From Helianthus annuus (taxonomy: Eukaryota; Streptophyta; Magnoliopsida; Asterales; Asteraceae), in contig NC_035433.2 of assembly GCF_002127325.2 (NCBI RefSeq), positions 124,526,088 to 124,590,087 on the forward strand: a stretch of DNA of 64,000 nt, given 5' to 3'. The notes under the pieces were generated by a model, which was not told the DNA's origin, ran no database searches, and saw only the letters and a list, made by a program, of their open reading frames with translations. Position numbers and translations under genes: made by a program. Position 1 is the stretch's first letter; each line of letters starts with the position of its first letter. Shown one piece after another: positions 29,773 to 40,513 of the stretch.

Positions 29773-31494
29773 TTATTCGTTAACTGTTTGAAGCGAGATC
29801 TCCTCTTCCTCATCCTCAATGGATCCTCTGTAGAGTTTTAGCCGTTGGCCATTGACTTTAAATGGTATCCCATTTCGAGCTTTAATTTCTACTGCACCGT
29901 GAGGAAAAACATGGGTGACGGAAAAAGGCCCTGACCACCTAGATTTTAGTTTACCAAGAAATAATCGAAGTCGTGAATTAAACAATAGAAATTGATCTCC
30001 TACCCGAAATTCATTAGACTTAATATATTTATCATGTAAATTCTTCATTCTTTCCTTATAAATTTCGGAGTTAGAATATGCATAATTCCTTAGTTCGTCT
30101 AATTCATTCATTTGACAAAATCGATTTTTACCGGCAGTTTCTAAGTCTAAGTTTACATTTTTTATTGCCCAGTAGGCTCTGTGAGCTACTTCTACTGGCA
30201 AGTGACAATTCTTTCCATAGACGAGCTTATATGGGGTCGTGCCTATAGTGGTTTTATAAGCAGTTCGAAAGGCCCATAAATCATCGTCTAATTTGTCGGC
30301 CCATTCCTTTTTATTTAGTCCTACGGTTTTTTCAAGTATTCGTTTTAAACCTCGATTAGTCACTTCGGCTTGCCCATTTGTTTGAGGGTGATACGCTGTT
30401 GAGACCCGGTGATAGACCCCATACCTTGTTACTATTTTTTCGAGTTGATGATTGCAAAAATGGGTGCCCCTATCACTTATCAAAGCTTTTGGTGTTCCGA
30501 AACGAGAAAATATTTTTTTCAGAAATTTTACCACTACTCTTCCATCATTTGTTGGAAGAGCTTCGGCCTCCGCCCATTTAGACAAATAATCGACTGCCAC
30601 AAGTATATATTTGTTTCCTTTTGACGGTGGGAAAGGTCCCATGAAATCGAGTCCCCACACATCAAAGATTTCACAAACGAGAATGCCATTTTGGGGCATT
30701 TCGTTTTTGGAAGAAATATTACCTGATCTTTGGCAAGCATCACATGTCTTTACAAGGTTTTGTGCATCCTTGTAAATGGTTGGCCAATAAAATCCTGTAT
30801 CAAATACCTTTCGTGCGGTACTCGCGGCACCATGATGTCCTCCGTATGGACCTTCATGAAAATGACGGAGAATTCTTCGTGCTTCATTACCATGGACACA
30901 CCTTCGGATGAGCTGGTCGGCACATATTTTGAAAAGATAAGGGTCTTCCCAAAAGTAATGCTTTACATCAGCAAAGAATTTCTTTCTTTGATGATGCGGC
31001 CATCCTCTGGTGACTATACCGCTAGCCAGATAATTAGCATAATCGGCATACCATGGCTCTTGTCTACTCTCCATCATCTCCAAGGACTCGGTGGGAAATT
31101 TCTCGTTGATTTGCTCGTCCCTGGTCGCTTCCAAAGCTGGGTCTTCTAGGCGTGAGAGATGATCTGCAGCAGTGTTTTCTGCTCCTCTTTTGTCCTTGAT
31201 TTCGATGTCGAATTCTTGGAGGAGTAGAATCCATCTGATCAAACGGGGTTTTGCATCTTGTTTCTTGAAGAGGTACCTGATGGCTGCATGGTCTGTATAG
31301 ACTACAGTTTTAGAAAGAACAAGATAAGAACGGAATTTATCAAAAGCAAACACCACTGCTAGTAATTCTTTTTCTGTAGTTATATAATTTTCTTGTGCAT
31401 CATTAAGCGTTTTACTAGCATGATAGATTGGGTGGAAATGCTTTTCTTTTCTTTGTCCCAAGACTGCTCCAAACGGCAAAGTCACTTGCATCAC
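29773..31494 (-). pseudogene. Athila RNase H-integrase (first copy)
   Basis: A 573-codon ORF. The RNase H part ([40 protein letters not shown]) is followed by zinc-binding HHCC ([18 protein letters not shown]), a DDE core ([34 protein letters not shown]) and a C-terminal domain to SLQTVNE. It is intact within itself but out of frame with RT: one extra T in GCCGTTTGGAGC (about 31483) separates them. It is identical to 37945-39666. Confidence 0.9.
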
Positions 31495-32341
31495 ACATGA
31501 TTTCGAAAGGAAATTTCCAATCGGGCGCTATCATGATAGGTGCATTGACTAGCATTTCTTTGAGGGTTAGAAATGCTTGATTGCATTCCTTGTCAAAGAT
31601 GAAAGGTGCATCTTTTTCAAGTAATTTTGTTAGAGGTCTTGAAATTTTTGAAAAGTCCTTGATAAATCTTCTATAAAATCCGGCATGCCCTAATAAACTT
31701 CTGATTGCTCTTACGGAGGATGGTGGAGGTAATCGAGAAATAGTTTCTATTTTTGCTCGATCAACTTCCATTCCTTCGCTTGAGATTTTGTGACCGAGTA
31801 CTATTCCCTCTGTTACCATGAAATGGCATTTTTCCCAGTTAAGGGCGAGGTTAGTTTCCTCACATCGGGATAGCATTCGTTCAAGATTATCGAGGCATTG
31901 GTCATATGAGTCTCCAAAGATGGAAAAGTCGTCCATGAAGACTTCTATTGTCTTTTCTATCATATCATGGAAAATGGCTACCATACAACGTTGGAATGTT
32001 GCGGGTGCATTACATAGACCGAATGGCATGCGTCGATATGCGAAAGTTCCGTAGGGGCATGTGAAAGTTGTTTTCTCTTGGTCTTCTGGTGCTATCGGTA
32101 TTTGAAAGTAACCTGAAAAACCATCTAAGAAACAATAAAATTTATGACCGGATAGTCGTTCTAACATTTGATCAATGAAAGGCAAAGGAAAATGGTCTTT
32201 CCTTGTCGCTTCATTTAATCGCCTATAATCTATACAAACTCTCCATCCTGTGACGGTTCTTGTTGGTATTAATTCATTTTTCTCATTAGTTATTACCGTT
32301 ATACCTCCTTTTTTTGGACTACTTGGACGGGACTTACCCAC
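31415..32341 (-). pseudogene. Athila reverse transcriptase (first copy)
   Basis: RT core with GWRVCIDYRRLNEATRK, FCFLDGFSGYFQIPI-type block, YRRMPFGLCNAPATF and catalytic VFMDDFSIF, then RNase H entry [12 protein letters not shown]. The upstream frame (protease ORF) ends 1 nt out of register at an A7 run (32309-32315, T7 on plus). Same as 39587-40513. Confidence 0.9.
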
Positions 32342-33823
32342 GGACTATCGGAGATAGGGTAGATTAGTCCGGCGTCAAGTAGCTTGATGACTTCATTTTT
32401 AACCACTTCTTGAACATTAGGATTCACTCTTCGTTGTGGTTGAATTACTGTTTTGTAGTCATCATTCATTAAAATTTTGTGCGTGCACATGGAAGGGCTT
32501 ATTCCTTTAATATCTACAAGCTTCCAAGCGATCGCGTTTTTGTGTTTTTTAAATAGATTAACTAATTTCTCTTTTTCTATGTTACTTGATGTAGAAGAAA
32601 TAATTACAGGTAAACCACCATCTTTGTCTAGAAAAGCATATTCCAAACCTTTAGGAAGTTCTTTGAGCTCAATGGGTGGGTCTTTAGAAGACACCTTATT
32701 TTGTGGCTCATCTAGATCAAGAACCTTAAAGGTTTGTTCTATGGCGATCTCTTCTTCGACAAAGTGGTCATCTTCTTTAGTTGTATCGGGTGGTTCAGCT
32801 TCATCTTCAATTAGGGGGTCATTATTGCCAAAAGGATATTTCATTGAACGCTCAAGATCTATGCTCCTTTTGAATGCCCCTAACTGAAGAGGTAGATTGT
32901 TGAATTTCCGGTTTTTCAAAGCCTTATGAGTTTGTACAAAAGGTTTTCCCAAGACTAGAGGAGCGTCATCAAGGATGACAAAGTCGGTTGGGATTACCAT
33001 TTGATTTGTTTGAACCAAAACATCTTCAACTACACCGATTGATCTTATCACTTTTCGATCGGATAGAAAAATGGGTATTTGAAGTGGAGTAAAGTCACTA
33101 TTACTTAATTTTTCAAAAATGTAGTTAGGCATTATGTTAACACAAAGATCTTTACCAATGGTGATATTACTAATAAATGAATTTTGAAAGAAACATGGAA
33201 CCGGTGTAATGTTAATTTCAAAAGGATCTTCTTTTATTAGCGAAGTTTGATCATTAGTTAACTTAACACTCACTACTTCTTTGATTTTAGCACTAGTGTT
33301 TAACTCTTTTAAAAACTTGGCATGAGGGGTTACTAAACAATGATTTTCGAAAGTAGGTGACAAGAGATTAATTTCTTCAAAATTAGACTCTTCTTGTAAT
33401 TTAACGTTATCGTACTCACCTTTTTCTTTGTTTAACTCATGTGTCGGTTTTTCACTTTCTTGTTCTTCCATTTTTACATTTTCAACTATCTCTACGTTAT
33501 TATTACAATTTAATTCTTCTCTTGCGCGGGATTCCTCTTCCCTTGCGCGAGATTCTTTCATGTAACGTTCGATAGTTTTAATGTGTTCTAATATCCTATT
33601 GGTCACTTCGGTGAGAGAAAAAGAATTTGGATCCTCAAAGCTTGAATCCGGTTGTTCGATCCTTGGCTCCTCATAGTACTCATATGAAGTAGATGGTTCA
33701 CACCATTGTTCTTCATTGTAAGTATATGATGGATAAGGGTCGAAACTTTGTTCTTCATAGTACTCATATGAGGTGGGTTGTTCACGCCATGGTTCCTCAT
33801 AATAAGAGTATGAAGGTGGTGGC
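32299..33823 (-). pseudogene. Athila protease and linker ORF (first copy), cut by the assembly gap
   Basis: Acidic, Lys/Glu-rich linker (ARAREESRAREELNCNN), then an aspartic-protease-like region (TIGKDLCVNIMP, DFVILDDAPLVLGKPF) and the RT-entry segment (KHKNAIAWKLVDIKGISPSMCTHKI). The upstream Tyr-rich part is cut at the N-run. Frames differ after about 33600 from the 42279-40471 copy because of local sequence differences or errors. Confidence 0.8.
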
Positions 33824-33836
33824 NNNNNNNNNNNNN
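33824..33836. other. Assembly gap of exactly 13 Ns
   Basis: Left of it the sequence ends in the Tyr-rich ORF (matching up to 41995). Right of it the sequence restarts inside the 3' LTR (matching 25661). The first 80 bases after the gap differ from the other copies by 1-2-base indels in G/C and T runs (GGGACGGCCCG for GGGCACGGCCCCG), as at a low-quality contig end. Confidence 0.98.
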
Positions 33837-35994
33837 GTTTGTCTTTTCTGCTGCTTCTTGGGACGGCCCGTGCTGGCTGAGCACGGCGTGTTCAGGCTTC
33901 TGTTTTTCTCTTCTTCGCTTGGGAGGATGCCGTTGAGGGTTCGGGCAGTCTACTTTTATTCCTTTTCTTGTATTTATGTTAGAATTAGCTGTCTTTTTGC
34001 TTCTTTTGTGAATTTGAGCTCATTTCATCCTGAAAATACAAAAGGAAGACAAAAACACTCTTTTTCCAACATTAGTACTTAAAAAGGGTTAGTTTTATGC
34101 CTTATTTGATGTAATTTATATGTTGTATTTTACACACATCAAATACCCCCACACTTGAACTTTTGCTTGTCCTCAAGCAAAACTCTTTAAATGTGGCTTA
34201 CACTCCCAAATGGAATGGGTAGAAGAGAAGGTTTTTGGCTTGTCATAGAGTGTCGGGAATCCAAGATCTTTTTGGGTTTTATTTTTATTTATTTACAATC
34301 CTATTCGTTATGATTTATTTAGAACGTTTCATAGGATAAATTACTTATTTGGGCATAACATTCCTTTTTAAAATTTCATTTATATACAAGTTCACATACC
34401 TCACGGGAGAAATCACTCAACACTCGGCCGAAGGTGTATTTTTAGTGAATCACTCGAGAGCGGCATGGAACTTACGCCTTCCATAGGCTTGCCAAGCAAT
34501 CAATCCTCCTCCTTTTTAACTTTATACCTTTGTAAATATCAAGAGGACTTTTTGGGTGAAGGGTTAGGCTTGGGCTAAAGGTGGGTGGTTGGGTTAGTGG
34601 TTAGTAAAAGGGCGAAAAGCGTAAAAAGCGTCGGTTTTCGTAACACATTTTGTTTTTAGTGACTTTTTATTTTGAAGTATTTTCCAAACAAGCTTTTGTT
34701 TGCATAGCTTTGTTTGTTTTTAACTTCATCATCTTTTTTTTTTCGGTCACATAAAGAACGAGCTTGCGAAAAACCGAGCTTGTTACTAAAATAAAGGGTG
34801 AAAAAAAAAATAAAAAGGGTTTTTGGTGGGTAAAAAGGGTTTAGGGTAAAGAAACGAAAGGTTTAGGCTCAAAGGGGTTAACTAGGGGGATTTTGGGTAG
34901 GTGGTAAAAAAAATTGAAAAATAATGGTGTAGAAAGAAAAATGGTTAGTCCTAATGCCTCTATCATTTACTTACTTGGGTTTAAGTTGGTAAGGACCGGG
35001 AATGAATCGTCGTGGCAAGTTCTAGAGTTGTAAGAACCAAGCGGCTATTCACACAAGAAACGAAAAATGAGCATTTAGTCTAAAGATGTAAATTTGTATG
35101 CTCTATAAAGGCTCAAAACTCACTTTTGTGGGAATGGGTTTTTAATGTGATCAAGTATATATAATCGAATTTTAACTAGACTTGATATGCCGTTTCATAA
35201 TTTTCTTATGTTGGTTCTTGTTATCACGACGCTCTCGGTTGTAAATTTTATAAAAATATAACCTTATTAATCTTGGGATTCCTAACTTAAACTTCAGACA
35301 AGTAAAAAGAAAAAATTGAAAAAAATTTTTGAAAAAATTTGGGGTGTTTAGCGGTTCCAATAGAGTTTTGTGTAAGGCTTGTTGTTAGGACTTGCAAGAT
35401 TTCAAAGTGTTAGCTTCCCCCTCACACTTAAATTACACATTGTCCTCAATGTGTCCCAAAAATAAATTTTTAGGTTGATTGGATGTGTAATGTGGTGTTA
35501 AAAAGCAAAGATTTATGTTACTGGCAGTCTGGACACGGCCCCGTGGGGACCGGACACGGCCCCGTGGTGAACTGCCAGTATTGAAAACTTACAGAAGGTG
35601 AACACGGGGGCGTGTTGGTTAGACACGGCCCCGTGTCTGGCAAAGAATTGCAAGTCAGTAACCAAACAGCAGGTCTGGGAGATGAACACGGGGGCGTGTC
35701 GGCTGGACACGTCCCCGTGTGGACAGTCTGTGAGCCTGAAAGACAGGTGTCGTCTCCCGGTTTCTCCATTTTGGGCCGGTAAGTGCTAAGGTTTAGCACT
35801 CTAACCCTTGATTTGTACCTGTTCAATCACTCAATACCACACCAAGCAAAAATAAAACATCCTACATTACCATAGTTAATTGTCTCCACGCATAAAGTAA
35901 AAGAAAAATAAAACGGAAATAAAAAGTAGTCAAGGAAAGTAAATTGTTCAACAAGTGGCACGCAGGCCATAAATTGTTCGATAGAAAAGGGTAC

Positions 35995-37174
35995 TTAAAC
36001 CTGTGGGATCACCACCAACCCGCTCCTTGTTCCTTCAAGCCTCCTACTCCATGTCTTCATCGCTATCCTCACCTCCACCCCCTGCCCCGCCATATACTCC
36101 CGGATGCTACCGATATCATCTTGTATATCGTTGATGTTGCGCTCAATAGCTCCGACCCGGTGGTATGTGTTGTTGGCGAGATTGTAGGTGTTCCTGGTAC
36201 ACATGAGGTTTTCCTGCAAAAGATCATGTAAACTTTGAAAGTTAGGAAAACCGCCTCCTTGTGAGGAGGATTGACCCGGATCGCCATGGGGTTGGTACTG
36301 GTATTGGGGAGGTGGTGCATGAAGAACTAGGGCCTCCTGTGGGTTCCATGCATTTTTGGAAGCTCACGGTCCCGTCTTCCGCCTCATAAAGCAAGTTCAT
36401 GGCTCGGCAAATGTGGTAGTCAACTCGTCCCGACCACGGACTCCTTTCAAAGGACCTTGGAATGTTCGTGAAGTGCTTGAAAAGACGGTACACCCATCCC
36501 GCAAAGAAGATAGGTGTTGGAGCTCGAGCAAGGCGATTGAGATGCATGTTTCGCAACAGGAGATATGGAACATCGAGAGGCTTCCGGTTGTGGATGCAGT
36601 GAAGGACAACCAAATCTTTTAACCCCACAACGCCACTACTGTCGTGACGCTGGTTCAGCGAGTAGGTGAGGAGCATGTGAATGTAGCGGTATAGCGGGTC
36701 CCTCAGTTTGGTACTCTTAGTACTGCTAGGGTTGTAGATTCCTTCACCGATTTGAGCCCATGCGGCTTGTCGTTCGGTCTCGTCCAAGTCTCGTAATCCC
36801 CCAGTGTTTTCCTCATTTCCCGATTCCTCTTCACCGTATAGTCCTATTATAGATCCAAACTGTGCCATGGAGATTGAGTACTTTGTCCCGCCACACCGAA
36901 ATGCGACCCCTTCATTGTCAAATGGGTCACACCTCGAATTGAAAGCGAAAGTACTGTAAAACTCCATTGTGCATTGATGCACCGACCGAAGCCGAGTGTT
37001 CAATGCAACTGCTAGTGGCCCTGTCACGATGTTGTTGAATCGGTCTAGTTGGTTCACCATGGTTAACAAGTCCGTACATGCTCGCCTAGGGTACTCCTCG
37101 GGTCTTGTTTGGAGTATTTCATATCGCGCCCTAGCATCGAGTTCGCTTGCGTTGAACCTTTTAAACTTTGACAT
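35995..37174 (-). pseudogene. Athila ORF in the env position (second copy), frameshifted
   Basis: Same sequence as 27823-29002: ATG at 37174 after TTCTTTCAG, same A5 frameshift at about 36356, and the same coiled-coil-like end. Confidence 0.75.
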
Positions 37175-37944
37175 CTGAAAGAATACACCAAAAGTTAGTA
37201 CGAAACAAAGAAGTTTTAAAAGAAACTGCAAACAGTGGGCTGGACACGGCCCCGTGTCCAGCGGGCACGGCCCCGTGTCCAGGCGTCTGTAACCCAAAAA
37301 CTTCATTTTTCGTCCCGGTTCCGAAAACCTGAAAATTTTTAGCCCAATAGTTGCGGTTTCCCCCGAAAATGAAACCCTAAGTGTCGTTTTTCCCAAAACA
37401 AACCGTTTACCCTACCAATTTCGTCTTTTTCGGCTCAAAAACAAGGGTTTGGGGTTTTAGTAGGAAATCGAACGAATCTATCAACAATACATGTTTATTT
37501 ACTTTCTACTACACTAATCTAAACTACTACTAAAAGATTGCATCAAAAATTTGAAGTTCGATCCGGATGAACACGAAGAACCCTAGATTTTTCCCCAATT
37601 TTTGATGTTTTAACTACATGCAAGTAACTAATCTAACTACTAAAGGTGATAGAATCATACCTTGATGTTGTTAAACGTGGTAGTGACGTCGGAAATCTGC
37701 GGAAAATCGCCTGGAACCAGAGCGTTTTCGGCAAAACGGGGCGTGTGGAATGAGGTAACTGTTGTGAAAAGAGGGTTTTATCCCGACAGTCGCCTCGACA
37801 CGGCCCCGTGCCGAGCAAAGTTTTTTTTTTTTTTTTTTTTTTGTGCTCGTGTGCATGCCCCTTTTTTTCCGAAAATGGTTAGAAGACTTACCGGTTTTTG
37901 ACGTACACTTGCCTGTTCGTAACATGTCGGGTATGATGTTGAGT

Positions 37945-39666
37945 TTATTCGTTAACTGTTTGAAGCGAGATCTCCTCTTCCTCATCCTCAATGGATCCTC
38001 TGTAGAGTTTTAGCCGTTGGCCATTGACTTTAAATGGTATCCCATTTCGAGCTTTAATTTCTACTGCACCGTGAGGAAAAACATGGGTGACGGAAAAAGG
38101 CCCTGACCACCTAGATTTTAGTTTACCAAGAAATAATCGAAGTCGTGAATTAAACAATAGAAATTGATCTCCTACCCGAAATTCATTAGACTTAATATAT
38201 TTATCATGTAAATTCTTCATTCTTTCCTTATAAATTTCGGAGTTAGAATATGCATAATTCCTTAGTTCGTCTAATTCATTCATTTGACAAAATCGATTTT
38301 TACCGGCAGTTTCTAAGTCTAAGTTTACATTTTTTATTGCCCAGTAGGCTCTGTGAGCTACTTCTACTGGCAAGTGACAATTCTTTCCATAGACGAGCTT
38401 ATATGGGGTCGTGCCTATAGTGGTTTTATAAGCAGTTCGAAAGGCCCATAAATCATCGTCTAATTTGTCGGCCCATTCCTTTTTATTTAGTCCTACGGTT
38501 TTTTCAAGTATTCGTTTTAAACCTCGATTAGTCACTTCGGCTTGCCCATTTGTTTGAGGGTGATACGCTGTTGAGACCCGGTGATAGACCCCATACCTTG
38601 TTACTATTTTTTCGAGTTGATGATTGCAAAAATGGGTGCCCCTATCACTTATCAAAGCTTTTGGTGTTCCGAAACGAGAAAATATTTTTTTCAGAAATTT
38701 TACCACTACTCTTCCATCATTTGTTGGAAGAGCTTCGGCCTCCGCCCATTTAGACAAATAATCGACTGCCACAAGTATATATTTGTTTCCTTTTGACGGT
38801 GGGAAAGGTCCCATGAAATCGAGTCCCCACACATCAAAGATTTCACAAACGAGAATGCCATTTTGGGGCATTTCGTTTTTGGAAGAAATATTACCTGATC
38901 TTTGGCAAGCATCACATGTCTTTACAAGGTTTTGTGCATCCTTGTAAATGGTTGGCCAATAAAATCCTGTATCAAATACCTTTCGTGCGGTACTCGCGGC
39001 ACCATGATGTCCTCCGTATGGACCTTCATGAAAATGACGGAGAATTCTTCGTGCTTCATTACCATGGACACACCTTCGGATGAGCTGGTCGGCACATATT
39101 TTGAAAAGATAAGGGTCTTCCCAAAAGTAATGCTTTACATCAGCAAAGAATTTCTTTCTTTGATGATGCGGCCATCCTCTGGTGACTATACCGCTAGCCA
39201 GATAATTAGCATAATCGGCATACCATGGCTCTTGTCTACTCTCCATCATCTCCAAGGACTCGGTGGGAAATTTCTCGTTGATTTGCTCGTCCCTGGTCGC
39301 TTCCAAAGCTGGGTCTTCTAGGCGTGAGAGATGATCTGCAGCAGTGTTTTCTGCTCCTCTTTTGTCCTTGATTTCGATGTCGAATTCTTGGAGGAGTAGA
39401 ATCCATCTGATCAAACGGGGTTTTGCATCTTGTTTCTTGAAGAGGTACCTGATGGCTGCATGGTCTGTATAGACTACAGTTTTAGAAAGAACAAGATAAG
39501 AACGGAATTTATCAAAAGCAAACACCACTGCTAGTAATTCTTTTTCTGTAGTTATATAATTTTCTTGTGCATCATTAAGCGTTTTACTAGCATGATAGAT
39601 TGGGTGGAAATGCTTTTCTTTTCTTTGTCCCAAGACTGCTCCAAACGGCAAAGTCACTTGCATCAC
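37945..39666 (-). pseudogene. Athila RNase H-integrase (second copy)
   Basis: 573 codons, identical in protein to 29773-31494. HHCC and DDE residues are present; the ORF is separated from RT by the same extra T. Confidence 0.9.
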
Positions 39667-40513
39667 ACATGATTTCGAAAGGAAATTTCCAATCGGGCGC
39701 TATCATGATAGGTGCATTGACTAGCATTTCTTTGAGGGTTAGAAATGCTTGATTGCATTCCTTGTCAAAGATGAAAGGTGCATCTTTTTCAAGTAATTTT
39801 GTTAGAGGTCTTGAAATTTTTGAAAAGTCCTTGATAAATCTTCTATAAAATCCGGCATGCCCTAATAAACTTCTGATTGCTCTTACGGAGGATGGTGGAG
39901 GTAATCGAGAAATAGTTTCTATTTTTGCTCGATCAACTTCCATTCCTTCGCTTGAGATTTTGTGACCGAGTACTATTCCCTCTGTTACCATGAAATGGCA
40001 TTTTTCCCAGTTAAGGGCGAGGTTAGTTTCCTCACATCGGGATAGCATTCGTTCAAGATTATCGAGGCATTGGTCATATGAGTCTCCAAAGATGGAAAAG
40101 TCGTCCATGAAGACTTCTATTGTCTTTTCTATCATATCATGGAAAATGGCTACCATACAACGTTGGAATGTTGCGGGTGCATTACATAGACCGAATGGCA
40201 TGCGTCGATATGCGAAAGTTCCGTAGGGGCATGTGAAAGTTGTTTTCTCTTGGTCTTCTGGTGCTATCGGTATTTGAAAGTAACCTGAAAAACCATCTAA
40301 GAAACAATAAAATTTATGACCGGATAGTCGTTCTAACATTTGATCAATGAAAGGCAAAGGAAAATGGTCTTTCCTTGTCGCTTCATTTAATCGCCTATAA
40401 TCTATACAAACTCTCCATCCTGTGACGGTTCTTGTTGGTATTAATTCATTTTTCTCATTAGTTATTACCGTTATACCTCCTTTTTTTGGACTACTTGGAC
40501 GGGACTTACCCAC
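39587..40513 (-). pseudogene. Athila reverse transcriptase (second copy)
   Basis: Identical to 31415-32341, with VFMDD active site. Frames on either side are broken at the same two homopolymer sites. Confidence 0.9.

Noticed and set aside
30378..31149. Plus-strand ORFs across the Athila integrase/RT (and at 38550-39321, 31818-32054, 32477-32887)
   Set aside because: Antisense shadows of conserved pol frames.
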